NCBI GenBank assembly: GCA_949825065.1
Contig: OX463848.1
Coordinates: 38,258,663-38,322,662 of the forward strand
Direction: 5' to 3'
From: Odontocerum albicorne
Lineage: Eukaryota; Arthropoda; Insecta; Trichoptera; Odontoceridae
DNA length: 64,000 bases
Shown here: piece by piece, positions 1 through 10,810 of the stretch
Numbering within the stretch: position 1 is the stretch's first letter
Layout of the letters: every line of letters begins with the position of its first letter
Position numbers and translations under genes: made by a program
Notes under the pieces: generated by a model
Databases searched by the model: none
Told to the model about the DNA's origin: nothing
The model's input: only the letters and a program-made list of their open reading frames with translations

Positions 1-31
1 GGTTAAATAAATAAATACTTATACTCTACAA

Positions 32-455
32 CAGGAGTCGACAAACTACGGCCCGCGGGGCTAATCCAGTCCACCGCCTCTTTTTGTACGACCCGCGAGC
101 TCAGAATGAATTTTATTATTTGAAATTTATAAGTAATATAGAACGGTTGACCACCGAGTTGACGATTTCTCACCTATGTGGTCTCTGCTGTGACACCATA
201 CAGTTATAATTCGGTAGGGTTTTCAATGCCATGTATATCGCTGTTCTGTGACATTTTGCTCTCGTTTATTACTCGTGATTATTATATGGTATGAATATAT
301 AAATCTATATTGTTCTAAAATAATATAGCCCGTGCATATCTATCACGATACTGTTAAAACAAGAAAAAAGCGGAAAATTGAAAACCACTTTTGGCTCACA
401 AATCCTAAAATATTTATTATTTAGCGCTTTACAAAAAAATGTTGGGCGACGACTG
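32..455 (+). mobile_element. Non-autonomous hAT-type DNA element with 8-bp target duplication
   Basis: The left end reads CAGGAGTCGACAAAC followed by the GC-rich block ACGGCCCGCGGG, a typical hAT 5' end. The right end is GGGCGACGACTG, whose reverse complement CAGTCGTCGCCCAAC matches the left terminus in pattern. Flanks are CTCTACAA (24-31) and CTCTATAA (456-463), a hAT-style 8-bp duplication with one mismatch. The interior (about 424 bp) has no long ORF, so it cannot make transposase. The segment before the right end (TATTTATTATTTAGC then CTTTACA) also resembles known hAT 3' regions. Confidence 0.8.
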
Positions 456-463
456 CTCTATAA

Positions 464-1250
464 TTTAAAAAATGTGTGATTTTAATTTCCCATCAAGAAT
501 TTAAATGAATATAAAAAAAAGGTAATATATTATACGTAACTGAGTAAGTAATGTTATATATACAATGTATTTTGACAGTAATAATATAATAAGTAAATTG
601 ACAAGCACACTTGGAATTTGTCATGTACATGCAACTATTTGTGTCTTGCGTGACATGCATAATATACTCGTAAGCAATAAAGTAGGGACTTCGGTCGCAG
701 GGCCTTTTCAAGATTCTGCTCAACTTGACGTTAAATATATAAAAATGTATTTGGGAAGTGTTCCGTGGGAGATGCGATATCCTATCGGATAGGTATCAGA
801 GGTACTAGAGTCTTGGTTTTCTTGATCAAACAACCATTCGGAGTTGCTGTTGTGTTATTCTTTGTCTTTTGTGTTAGGCCCGCACACGTAGTATGTCTTC
901 ACCAATCAGGTCACAACGGTCAATATAAGGTTATATAGATCGTGCACGCCTCAAGAAAATACATACAGTGGAATGTTGTTCAAGTTGTGGTCTATAGTCT
1001 AGATCTCTCCATATTCCCAGAAATATCTTGGAGTTGACTCTACTAGGACCACTTGTGCATATCGTTGTTGCTAGATTTCGTAGTCAAGGATGTTTTCATC
1101 ATTCCAATGTAAATTCAGTTGAAAAGCGTAGTTCTGCCGTGGAGTTTTGATTTATTTCTTTCTTTCTTTCTCATATTTATGTGAGTGAGCTTACTGGATC
1201 CGATGGCACACCAAAGTGAGACAATCGGAGCATAGCGGCATACTTTTTTT
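464..1250. other. Unannotated AT-rich stretch
   Basis: I see no coding signal, RNA gene or recognisable repeat family here. A short CTTT microsatellite lies at about 1157-1175. The small ORFs on either strand have no motif and are expected by chance. Confidence 0.5.
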
Positions 1251-1255
1251 AAAAG

Positions 1256-1402
1256 GATAAATAAATAAGACCGAAATCATTGATATTCTTATGTTCACCT
1301 AAATACAAGGTACAAATAATGTATTTCTCTTTCGACAAGAGTAGCACAGCACAGGGTTCGAACTGGCGACCTTCCACACGGAAGTCCAGTGCATTACCAC
1401 AT
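1256..1402 (-). mobile_element. SINE-2 copy (tRNA-like)
   Basis: Read on the minus strand it has a tRNA-like A-box region (complement of 1386-1399) and a B box GGTTCGAAC-like block (complement of 1354-1366). A second copy with the same internal order lies at 31415-31553, also minus, supporting a dispersed family. It lacks a paired acceptor stem, so it is not a functional tRNA gene. Confidence 0.55.
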
Positions 1403-1637
1403 GCCCATGCACTTCAACTGCATATCATATGCAGTGCGGTTCAGTCTGCATCTGTGCTTATTCATACTGTACCACTATCTCCGAAATAGGGAAAAGTCAG
1501 GCAATTGTACCGTCGAATAGTCCACAAGATGTCTATTTTACATCATACTCTATTCAACGAAACTATAATTTATTAGCGATCGGCTTACTGTCGATTTGCT
1601 TCAGAATTGTATTATGTTGTATTGTATAACAGTTTCG

Positions 1638-1785
1638 TTGTGTACAATACAATCTGGTAGGTTTACTACCATGTAGCAATCTTTTCCAAACAACTAAATC
1701 AGTCTTAATTTTTTTATTTGATAATGGATTTGGTTCCTATGGGGATCGAACCCGCAACCAATATTTCTACTTGGACGAAAGATAT
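1638..1785 (-). mobile_element. SINE-1 copy, decayed
   Basis: Minus orientation. The complement of the 3' hairpin (ACTACCATGTAGCAATCTT) and of the B-box region (GGGGATCGAACCCGCAACC) are both present in the right order and spacing for SINE-1. The A-box end is not recognisable. Confidence 0.55.
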
Positions 1786-1998
1786 TTCTACATCGAAATA
1801 AACCTTCCAGGTTGTCTTGTATACTTCAAAAGTGTAGAACATTATAACCTTTAAGATGGTTTTGATACTATTCAAACACTCTTGAAGGGAATTGATGTCT
1901 CCCTACTGAATCCATTCGAGATAAATTAAGAAATCTATATACTAACGATTTTCTTTATTGATATTTATTTCAATTGTAAACAAAGAATTTTTGGTTGG

Positions 1999-2457
1999 TT
2001 GGTAATGTTTTTCTTTTCCGAGCACACATTTTTTTGTAGTCGAGGTGCTCGGTCATTTCATGTAGGAGCGATCGTGAAAATTGTGGGAAAGATTCATGTA
2101 CTGTGCTTAAAGTTGCCTATAAATTTCGATAGGCCGAACATTTTGTACATTCAGAAAACGAATGACACTACGCACTTCACATTTGGCGGGATTTTCGATG
2201 GGCGCAACCATTTTGAAAGGTTACAGAACAAAAACGCACGACCTTTCAGCAACAAAACTCGGCTCGCACTGAAGCGGGGGAAGGAGCTATCTGGTGCGCA
2301 TACGATCGCGGTGGTGGAGGATCGGCGCAAGGCATGGTGCGCAATCGTTTTTTACTTTCTGGACGCGCCTAGTACAATTTTGGTTACTGATATTATTAAG
2401 TACTTGTCAAATGTCGAAAGCAGTATAATGAACAGGAAGAAAAATAAATTCGAATGA
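1999..2457 (+). other. Open reading frame in a CpG-rich island, function unknown
   Basis: A 152-codon frame runs from ATG at 1999 to a stop at 2455-2457. The stretch 2040-2360 is much richer in G+C and CpG than the surrounding AT-rich DNA. I recognise no domain; the predicted protein has no clear signal peptide or repeated motif. It could be an exon, a promoter-proximal island, or part of an unrecognised element. Nothing visible proves translation. Confidence 0.2.
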
Positions 2458-2507
2458 ACAACAGTTTGAAAAAGAAACGTTCAAAGAACCCCTCCCTCCA
2501 GAACCAT

Positions 2508-2700
2508 CGACCACCGTAGCCTGATTGATCATACACCTTCCAGCCCACGACAGAGGGTTCGATTCCGTAGGAGCCTAAACTTATTTAAAAAAATATTTCA
2601 GTTGGGTTTTCATTTAAGGCTTTCATTTAACATCTTCTTGGTTTGGTGGGAGAGATTGTCATATATAAATAATTCTGTCAATTTGAATTTGAATTATATA
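2508..2700 (+). mobile_element. SINE-1 copy
   Basis: Head CACCGTAGCCTGATTG, B box GGGTTCGATTCC near 2546, A-rich linker, then TTTCATTTAAGGC and the tail GGTTTGGTGGGAGAGATTG. The order matches the intact copy at 14603-14822, with many substitutions and a degraded terminal hairpin. Confidence 0.65.
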
Positions 2701-2802
2701 TTACTAAAGTATAATGCGATACAATCAAACCATTAAAGTAAAGTACAACAAATTATAACAAAGTACAATATATAATCAAACCCAGTATGCAAGAATATTA
2801 AG

Positions 2803-2838
2803 CATGTACACTTACCACTAGACCACCGGCACTGACAT
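2803..2838 (-). mobile_element. SINE head fragment (A-box region only)
   Basis: The minus strand reads CCGGTGGTCTAGTGGTAAG, matching the A-box end of SINE-1. No B box or tail follows, so this is a fragment at best. Confidence 0.3.
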
Positions 2839-3139
2839 TGACCCATTCCATTGAATGATGTATCTTCTTCCATTTTACTATCATCATCATTAAAATTACT
2901 CAACCTAGCTCGCGTGTTAGCAGCAAATAAAAGCTATCGTTTCAATTACATTTACCACCAATGAAGAAGCATTGAAAAGTGATATTTTTTTTAGTTTAAC
3001 AAGAGCTTATAGCATACTCAGCCACATTACAGTCACGCGATCTTAATCAAACATACGTAATATGTTGGATATAAACGATTTAATTTGTAACTCGTTTAAC
3101 AGATAAACCTTCTCAATTATTTGATAACCCTACATACAT

Positions 3140-3475
3140 ACGCATACATATGTATACCATCACGCCGTCTCCCTGTCGAGGTTGGCAAATAGAAAAAAAA
3201 GCACTAGACTTTCCTATCGTACCTCACACATCTTTCGCTTCTTTTACATCCATCCACCTTTTCATACAGCTCCTACGATTTCTCCGACTTTTAACGTTTC
3301 CTTTTTCAAGACATTATACTCTTGATTCAAACATATTTTTCTTGGTCTTCTTTCCCCACGTCTTCCACTGACAATAGCAATGAACTTTTTTTTGTTAGTC
3401 TTTTCTACATTCATTCGTTGTACGTGTCCAAACCCCCTCAGAGTGCTCTTCTTAATCTGATTTAACCAATGACAT
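3140..3475 (-). mobile_element. LINE-A 3' end, RTE-like, 5'-truncated and decayed
   Basis: Minus-strand translation gives broken pieces of the C-terminal region of an RTE-like ORF: the block before 'RLTKK', a stretch like 'SRRNRRSCMKRW' and an end near 'LPTSTGRRRDGI'. Stops and frame changes interrupt it. The same order recurs in many LINE-A copies of this window, such as 62985-63320. No catalytic reverse-transcriptase motif is included. Confidence 0.6.
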
Positions 3476-3867
3476 TATTCCAGATACTATCATGGATTGT
3501 CACCTCGTGTATTCTTTTAAGTAAGCGCATTTATACCACGTAACTTCCATTCCACATGTGCCTTCCATGTGATCTATTCATTCTACATGTACCTTTCATT
3601 GTCTTCTTCGTTGTCTTTTCCATCTCCACTTAAAAAAAACTTGGATTCGGGTAAAACTCTAAAGCCACAATTCATAAACCGGCTCAAATACTAATTTCAA
3701 TATTTTTAAATAAATAAAAAAAGTTTCATTCCAATATTATTAATATTTACAATACTTAGATACTGGAATTTTAGTAAACCCTTCACAAAATTAAAATTCC
3801 TCAAAAACAAGTCAGGTACCCAGAAACGTTGTTTTTTTAAGTGTTAAAATTATAACTTATAAAAATT

Positions 3868-4075
3868 ATGCATTCTGTGGCACAGTTGGTAATACGCTTG
3901 TCTTCTAACCTGGGGGTTACGGGTTCAACATTTTTCAAATTGTATTTCCAGCTTGGCTTTCACTTAAGGCCTTTTAAAAATTATATAAGTTGGTTAGAAA
4001 ATATTATCACATGATAGTAAGTCCACCAATTGTTCCTGTTTACGATGCAAGTGTAATAAAATATAATATAAAAGT
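3868..4075 (+). mobile_element. SINE-1 copy
   Basis: Head TGTGGCACAGTTGGTAATA, B-box region GGTTACGGGTTCAAC, the CTTTCACTTAAGGCC block, a degenerate hairpin region (TATTATCACATGATAGTAA) and a tail rich in AATAAAATATA. Confidence 0.7.
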
Positions 4076-4476
4076 GGAAATCTGCGCTGGTGAAGCTGCA
4101 ACTCCGACCCGATATAAGATGGGGAAGGTAATGGTGATGTGGATGCATCAGAATTCATGAAAATATCACGTCAGTTTACCATTTCACCAGCGGTTAAAAA
4201 CAGGCCATAATTAAATCAGTCACTGACTTGCAACGGTATTGATGTGACATGCAACTTTGGTTGCACATGTTTGATATTAAACTGTAAACATGGTTTGATT
4301 GGCTACTGTCATGCGAATTACCATTTATTTTATCGGTTAATCGAAAATCAATTCTAAACCGTACGTAGATTTTAGGACAATAATGAAAATAATTTTATAC
4401 TCGTATCAGCCTGTGTGCAGAGTGACGCAGTGTAACACAGCTCATCATTTTATAAAATAGAATTATCAGGTGTGTA

Positions 4477-4643
4477 CAGTACCCGGCGGTAAGTAATACA
4501 CATCGTTTGTAGAGCGTCGTCTCTGTCACACGATGCGCTAACAGTCCGGTCTGTTAACGACTGACAAATCGCGACGGAACACGTGTATGAATGACAGAGA
4601 CGACGCTCTACAAATTATGTGTATTACTTACCGCCGGGTACTG
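4477..4643. mobile_element. 167-bp MITE with 53-bp terminal inverted repeats
   Basis: Starts CAGTACCCGGCGGTAAG and ends with the exact complement. Inverted repeats run about 53 bp with two visible mismatches, and TA flanks both ends (4475-4476 and 4644-4645). There is no coding capacity. Single ends of the same family occur at 43427-43505 and 43995-44072. Superfamily unassigned; the TA flank would fit Tc1/mariner-type or PIF-like machinery. Confidence 0.8.
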
Positions 4644-5119
4644 TACTATTGTGATTTACGTTCTAGAGAGAGTCAAAAAAAGATTACATTACTCAGAATA
4701 TCCTTTCATCCTAATTTTCCTTCCGTATCCCTGAACGAATGAATGCCTTTCCTCTACTTTCACCGTTATTGTTTAGAGGTTACTCAGTTTTTTACTTGGA
4801 TTAATAATTTGTATTTGTAAAATTTGTCATGGATTAAAATAACTTAACGCATTTAAGATAAGCTGGTTTATTACAAGAAATTGCTGTATATCAAGAATCT
4901 CGCGAGATGATTCATGTATTATATAGCAATCTTAAAAAAAGAGTGAATAAATAAATTAAATAAAGGGACAAACGATATCAAAAGATTCAGAAGATAAGAA
5001 ACGAAAAAAAGTAATAATTATTAAAAAAATCAACAATTCAAACACTACACAAATTACCTCCACGGTTTAATTGCTTAGATTCCGATATCTGAGGGTTTTA
5101 AAGATTTAAATATTTAAAA

Positions 5120-5215
5120 AAAAGGTTCAGACTGGACTTTCTAGTTCGTTGAGAGATATTTACACATAACAATAAAACCACCGACTGTACTGTATATAAA
5201 GAAAATGTAATAAAA
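5120..5215 (+). mobile_element. SINE-1 3' half
   Basis: Contains a weak match to the GTCTGG..TTTTC block, a degraded hairpin (ATTTACACATAACAATAA) and the terminal AATGTAATAAAATATT. The tRNA-like head is absent. Confidence 0.4.
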
Positions 5216-5654
5216 TATTAAAAAATGTAAAGGGTTATGAAAAAAAGTTATCTAATTATGGTAGTTGCAAGTTTGTACGCTATGAAAATCAACCATCATT
5301 ATCACATTTGTGCTGTCCATTTTACCTTCTTTAATATCTGGTTTTCTCAATACAGAAAGTTTTTCCTCAGTTCATCTCTTTCACGGACATCTTGTACTTC
5401 TGACATATACGAGTAGTCGTACATTAATTATTTCGTCATTTCCTAATCTTAACACTCCTTTCTTTATCTTTCTAATACCGTCCATTTTAACATGCTTTTA
5501 ATTATTTTTACTTATTTATTTAAAGTATACACATACAGTTTAAACCCAATTCCATACAAAACTTCTAGATGATTAATTACGATATACACAATTACAATAT
5601 TAGATGTCTTCATTTTCTTTGCAGTTTAATTTCCTTTTTTTTAACTATCACTAT

Positions 5655-5960
5655 TATCATCATGCCATATCCTTATATGGGTAGGCAGAGTGAACAGATC
5701 GTTACTTAAAACTATCCTAGCATATGTCCTTCGCTTCTGCAACGTCCATACCTCTTGTCATTGATACTTTCTTATTATAATGACTTTCAGAATTTGATTA
5801 ATTTGGAAATGCTACATTGTAATAGATCTTCCGTAACTTTTCGCACCTTCTATACAAGTGAATATTATTTTTGTAAATTAATTCATTCCTTCTACGTTGT
5901 TGAACAAGTTCAATTATCTTTTATTCATCTAAATCACAACACTGCAATTTAGAGATTATA
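5655..5960 (-). mobile_element. LINE-A 3' end, strongly decayed
   Basis: The complement of CATGCCATATCCTTATATGG resembles the terminal 'HPYKG..HD' end of LINE-A-like copies, followed on the minus strand by short RTE-like blocks. Similarity is weak. The adjacent stretch 5285-5510 may be an older piece of the same kind, which I cannot support further. Confidence 0.3.
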
Positions 5961-5989
5961 TAAATTAGAGGATTTATTCTGAAATGGCT

Positions 5990-6020
5990 AATCATTGTCA
6001 CCTTCACGGTGACAATGATT
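5990..6020. repeat. Perfect hairpin, 13-bp arms and 5-nt loop
   Basis: AATCATTGTCACC, loop TTCAC, then GGTGACAATGATT. Arms pair perfectly. No run of T follows and no neighbouring gene is visible, so a terminator role is not supported; it may be the remnant of a fold-back element. Confidence 0.75.
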
Positions 6021-6215
6021 ACATACTTTTTCTATCGATGATGCCAAATTCTTACAAATCAGTAGTAACGGAAATAAATTGGACAGATTAGAGGCCCTAG
6101 AAATTTCTAAGTCAGTACACCGACCCGAACATCTGTTGAACAGTTATTTCCCTAAAATCTCTCTGCTCTTGGCCGAAACTGTCCCATGCCTCCCTCACCC
6201 CTCAGCCCCCAACCG

Positions 6216-6412
6216 TTGAAGCGTGTATATTGGTACCAGTTCGAACAGCATTTAGTCTTGTTTGCGCTCCCCTGAAGATGAGGTGAAAGCCTAGAAACCG
6301 GTAGGGTTATACCGTCACAAAAAAGTGGAATAAACAGTGTTTGATAAAAATAAATTACAATGTCTTTAAACCTCCACAACGTTAATGCCTTAACTATAAA
6401 CAACATACACAA
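6216..6412 (+). mobile_element. PLE-like repeat with hammerhead-like core
   Basis: One of about five copies of a short family. The core at 6272-6298 reads CTGAAGA, a short GAGG/CCT stem, then GAAAC, matching the order of the hammerhead catalytic core (CUGANGA, stem II, GAAA). It is followed by CGGTAGGGTTATACCG, which can fold with CGGTA pairing to TACCG. Hammerhead motifs are known from Penelope-like elements; assignment here is inference, as no reverse transcriptase or GIY-YIG domain is nearby. Confidence 0.5.
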
Positions 6413-6639
6413 ATCACAACATCTTCTTCCAATCCGTATTATTTCCAAATGTTCTAAATTCCAAAGGTCCTAATTCTGTTTTCAGTCTCACATTGTTTTT
6501 CCACACATTCTACGCAACATTATTATTTCTATTCCATTTAACTTACATTCGTTACTTTTTTTATCTTGTCCAAGTTAAGCTTGCGTGCCCTTAATTCGAA
6601 ACCTACTCAATTTTGACATTTTCCGTAACCTAGTAAGTT

Positions 6640-6875
6640 GGACGACAAATTTTTGACCTAGGGGTTGCAGATTTGACCTAGGGGCTGCAGATTTGACCTA
6701 GAGGTTGCAAATTTGATCCCCGTTGCAACCCAGATTTAAAAAAAAACCGAGTCTAGTCCACTTTTCACTTAAGACCTGACGAACACCTTTATGGTTGGTT
6801 GGAAAAGATTGCCATATGGTAATAATCATGCCAAGTTGTACTGTATACATCGAAAGTGTAATAAAATACATTTTT
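6640..6875 (+). mobile_element. SINE-1 copy with triplicated B-box segment
   Basis: A 20-bp unit TTTGACCTAGGGGTTGCAGA occurs three times at 6652-6711 and ends at the B-box-like TTTGATCCCC. Downstream parts are normal for SINE-1: CAACCCAGAT, TTTTCACTTAAGACC, the hairpin GATTGCCATATGGTAATAA (perfect ATTGCC/GGTAAT-type stem) and AATAAAATACA. Confidence 0.75.
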
Positions 6876-7599
6876 TTTCTTCTCATTCTACGCCCAACTT
6901 CCGTTTGTATCACATTTATCTTAAATCCGTCACATTTCCCATATCCTTATATCCAAAACCGTCACAATATAATTTATTATTATTTTCGCGTTGAAATACC
7001 ACGCTTTGTTTTGGTATTTTGCATTTGACATGCCACGGCTATCGTCCATTACGTTCTGTACATGATTTTCAATTAACATAAATAAGTGCCCATTTTTTTC
7101 CATTGTTTAACATTCCCACTCGTTTGAATCATATTGAATCAGCCACTATTTGTTTAGCTATTCAATAAGTTATCATTAGAATATATTTTTTCCAAGGTAG
7201 TTGAATTTCATGCGTTTCACGGTTTATTCCGCAATAATATATTGTTGTTTTATACTAAACGAAGTTCAAAATATTTCGTTATATTGTGGTTCTGTTGTCC
7301 TAAAATTTCCAATAATTTATGTTAGATATGAAACCTGCTTATGTTTTTGATAATATATTTTAAATAGTATAAAATTATTAATAAGTATTCTGTTCATAAC
7401 ATGTATGGGTCATTTAGTAAAAACAATGCATTTAGAACTTGATTTAAAAAAGTATTCTAGCGATCAAAGTGGCATTGGGATTCGAATTCGTTAAGTCTAG
7501 CGAAACCAATTAATTAATCCTTAACATAGTTTAATTAAAAATGTATGAATATTTATATTCAGCCCTACTTTTATATTTGAGTTTAAAAACTTTTATTTT

Positions 7600-7800
7600 A
7601 GTTGAAATGGTGCGATCCTATGGAAGGTGTGTTTATTTGATGGTGTATTTCATGGGAATATGGGATTTTATCAGATGACATGGTTCTATCGAAAGTGAGT
7701 TCTATCGAACACGTGGTTTTATCGGAGATAGTGTAGTTCTAATGAAATTGTGATCCTGTTGAAAGTGTGTTTTTTTTTAGATAGTGTGGTTTTATAAAAT
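7600..7800 (+). repeat. Degenerate short tandem repeats
   Basis: Imperfect repeats built on GTGGTTCTATCGAAAGTG recur about six times with variable spacing. No ORF or element structure. The flanking 6900-7600 and 7800-8050 hold nothing I can recognise. Confidence 0.4.
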
Positions 7801-8065
7801 TCAAAATATCGTTATTCGCATGTTTCGCTAGTCATTTGTATCTGTAGACGATACAATTGCAGTTGTTCATTTCTTTTACCAATTGTATTAGCTAAATTTG
7901 AAGTTGATTTTTGTTTTATTTAATTAAGTATTTGCTTTATAAGTCAATAAATTATGCATTATATTAATGGAAAATAAAGTTTGAGAAGAGTATTTTTTTA
8001 AAGGGTAAACAAAAAAAAATGTAAAATAATTTATATATGTATATGTTATGTTGTTTTTAATCGTG

Positions 8066-8240
8066 ACGATCTCTGGACGTCTTCCAACCCGAAGGTTGCG
8101 GGCTCAATTCCTTTTACAAAAAAATGGTTCCTGACTAATTTTCACTTAAGGTCTCCTTAATATCTTTCTGGTTTGTTGGAAAAGATTGTCACGCGGCAAT
8201 AGGCCTGCCAGGCTGTAAATATACTATAATTAATACATTT
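8066..8240 (+). mobile_element. SINE-1 copy, first of a tandem pair
   Basis: Degraded head (GACGATCTCTGGACGTC), B-box region GAAGGTTGCGGGCTCAATTCC, TTTTCACTTAAGGTC, hairpin GATTGTCACGCGGCAATAG and a tail. From 8105 it is part of the 260-bp tandem duplication. Confidence 0.65.
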
Positions 8241-8627
8241 CAATATTATACAAAGAACTAATTGAAAAGTTTTTCAAATTTTCACTGAAAATTTAGCAAT
8301 GGTATTGTACAAAACGTTGATATTTCATGCGTTAATAAGATTTATAACTGATTTAGTTTTATCGCAATTCCTTTTACAAAAAAATGGTTCCTAATTATTT
8401 TTCACTTAAGGTCTCCTTAATATCTTTCTAGTTTGTCGGAAAAGATTGTCACGTGGTAATAGACCTGCCAGGCTGTAAATATACAACAGAAATGTAATTA
8501 ATATATTACAATAGTATACAAAGAACTAATTAAAAAGTTTTCCAAATTTCCACTGAAAGTTTGGCAATGGTACAAAGCGTTGATATTTTATGCGTTACTA
8601 AGATTGATAACTGATTTAGTTTTATCG
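8105..8627 (+). repeat. Two-copy tandem duplication, about 260 bp per unit
   Basis: Unit 1 is 8105-8364 and unit 2 is 8365-8627. Each starts CAATTCCTTTTACAAAAAAA inside a SINE-1 B box and ends GATTTAGTTTTATCG. Unit 2 therefore carries a SINE tail without its promoter head. Units differ by scattered substitutions and small indels, so the duplication is not recent. Confidence 0.85.
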
Positions 8628-8959
8628 CAAAATCTAAAAAAGTAAGGTGCGTATATACCATTAGGAATGAAATTTTTCTATTTGTGTTTCACAAAGAAAT
8701 AGAGCTTAAAGTAATGGTTTATTTGACGTTAAAATTGATTTGGACGGTAATTTTACGCATATTTTAACTAAATCATAAAGCGAGAAGTTCAATAACGATA
8801 TACATTAAATCCTTTTCTTTCAAAACGATAGTTTTGAATGAATTAATAGTTCGGCACAGTCTTCTGACTGTGACAAACTATTGATCAATTTATTCGTAGA
8901 GACAATTTTTTATGTGTCTTTTGATTCAAGTTGTGACCATATATCATATTGAAACGATT

Positions 8960-9420
8960 TGATTATTGACCATACATATATACATAACATCTCGCCCGCT
9001 TCTTATCGGGGTAGGCAAAGAGGAAAGTACGCCAGTCTGTCCCCTCTTCTACCTTCTCATGGAGCTCCTACGAGTTCCTTGTCTTTTATATTTCTTGCAT
9101 TTAAAATATCATACACTTGATCTAACTATAACTATTGTAAAATATTTTTCTTCCTTAAGAACGCCTTCTACTCGCATTAGTACTGTATATTTTTGTTAGT
9201 ATTTCTTCATTAGTTCGTTTCACGTGTCCAAACCATCTCACAGTGCTTTTTTTTCATCTTACTCAACACATCAGCCTATTCACAACTATTCTTTATCCCT
9301 TCCTTTCGTATTTTATCGTTCATTTTTTTACCCCATGTATTTTTCTAAGTGTACTCATTTCTGCAGCATTTATTTGCCTTTTCTCAGTATTGTACAACGT
9401 CTTCGTTTATAAGATTGCCA
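8960..9420 (-). mobile_element. LINE-A 3' end, one of the longer copies
   Basis: Minus-strand translation gives 'INAAEMSTLRKIHGV', then 'TVRWFGHVKRTNEEILTK' after a frame change, and a terminal 'SLPTP' block. This order is the C-terminal region of RTE-like ORFs. Multiple stops and frameshifts make it a pseudogene. The catalytic domain is missing. Confidence 0.7.
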
Positions 9421-10016
9421 TATAAAATAATTCATTCATTTACTGCCACATTCGCGAGTTTGCTCAAAAATATAGTATTTATTTCAACAAATGACTTCAT
9501 TAAAGTTCATTGACGGAAGGTCAAACATGTCTTGAGATCAATTTTGAAATATGAGGGCAGGTGTTGACCCTTGATGAAAGGTAGTTTATAATGTGTGAAG
9601 GAAATGATATATCTGTTGCTGAAAGATAGTTAAAAAAATAGTAATAAATACTTTGAAGTTTGATTTGAGGAAAGGAATATGTAATCCGTAGAGCCAAGAA
9701 TTTACAAGGCAACCTAGAGTAAAAGTAATAAATATTGTAATGTCGCATCTTGAAAAGTAAAATAGTAAATGTGACTAGGTGGCTCATTGACAGAGGTAGA
9801 GTGAGGAGCTTTAGGAAGTATCTACAATGGCATATGAGAGAATGACTGATGCAAATGTAGAGTGCCTGATGAGGACATGATTTTGACATGGTTGTTGAGA
9901 TTATGATGCGATTGGAATTGTGTATCTTATAGCTTGGGATTGAATTGTGTGTGATTGTGAATATGTCAGCTGAGTGTTTTACTACAATATTTAAGACAAA
10001 TATACTAAATTTCTAA

Positions 10017-10230
10017 ATAAGTAATTAGATAACTGGGTCTCTGGTCTTGCCTAGTAAAGAAATTTTCTGAATAAGTAATAAGATAACTTTGTCCCTGTTT
10101 TGGCCTAGTAAAGAAATTTTCTGAATAATTAATTAGACAACTTTGTCCCTGGCTTTGCCGAGTAAAGAATTTTTTTGAATAAGTAATTAGATAACTTTGT
10201 CCCTGGCTTGCCTAGTAAAGAAATTTTCTC
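10017..10230 (+). repeat. Four-unit tandem array, period 54 bp
   Basis: Anchor positions 10021, 10075, 10129 and 10183 give an exact 54-bp period. The unit contains GATAACTTTGTCCCTGGC and CTAGTAAAGAAATTTTCTG. Units differ at several sites. Confidence 0.9.
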
Positions 10231-10569
10231 AAACCACAAAGGGAGGGTTTTTATTATTGTTTTGTACCTATACTCGACGTTTCGTATTTCCATTAAAACG
10301 TAGGAAAATTTAAATTATGTACTGTGGACATTCAAAATAATACAACGACTAAGAATTCACTGTTTAAAAAATATATCAATTGATATTTAGGCATTCAAAT
10401 TTTATTTTCATTTTTAACATAGTAAATGACAAATTTTTAAAAATATGTGCTATATTTTCTTAAAATTATGACGGTATAACATTCATATTAATTTAATTTT
10501 CTGGCGCTATTAAGTGACCACGAATTACCCCTAGAGCGCTTATATTTTAATGTTACATTTCTTTAACAG

Positions 10570-10789
10570 AGTTAACTTTAGAATTATCTACCCAATCATA
10601 TCATCTGCCTACACTTCAGAGGAAGCCGATTCCATGCAAAGGGCCAGCATTTCGAAAAGACCACTGGGGCAGTTAGGTCTGTTCGCCCGATCTACAACAT
10701 CCAGACAGTCAACCTACGAATCAGAAAACCTCAGAGTACCACGTCTTCCAGATGGGATTCTTAAATACGAGTTTAAGATTGACTTTTAG
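10570..10789 (+). CDS. Possible terminal exon of an unrecognised host gene
   Basis: A frame open from before 10570 to the stop at 10787-10789 encodes a polar, Ser/Arg-rich segment ending 'RLPDGILKYEFKIDF'. Two plausible acceptors precede or interrupt it: CATTTCTTTAACAG ending at 10569 and CTGCCTACACTTCAG ending at 10619. An AATAAA signal at 10811-10816 follows the stop by about 22 nt, then a short A run. This set fits a last coding exon, or the end of a processed pseudogene. I do not recognise the protein, and no matching upstream exon was found. Confidence 0.35.
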
Positions 10790-10810
10790 AAGATCTGAAT
10801 CAGATGACTG

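Noticed and set aside
4085..4195. CGCTGGTGAA and TTCACCAGCG as MITE ends
   Set aside because: Only ten bases, no target duplication and no second copy in the window.
9521..9889. 122-codon minus-strand frame
   Set aside because: No recognisable domain, composition typical of AT-rich noncoding DNA, and the plus strand is equally uninformative.
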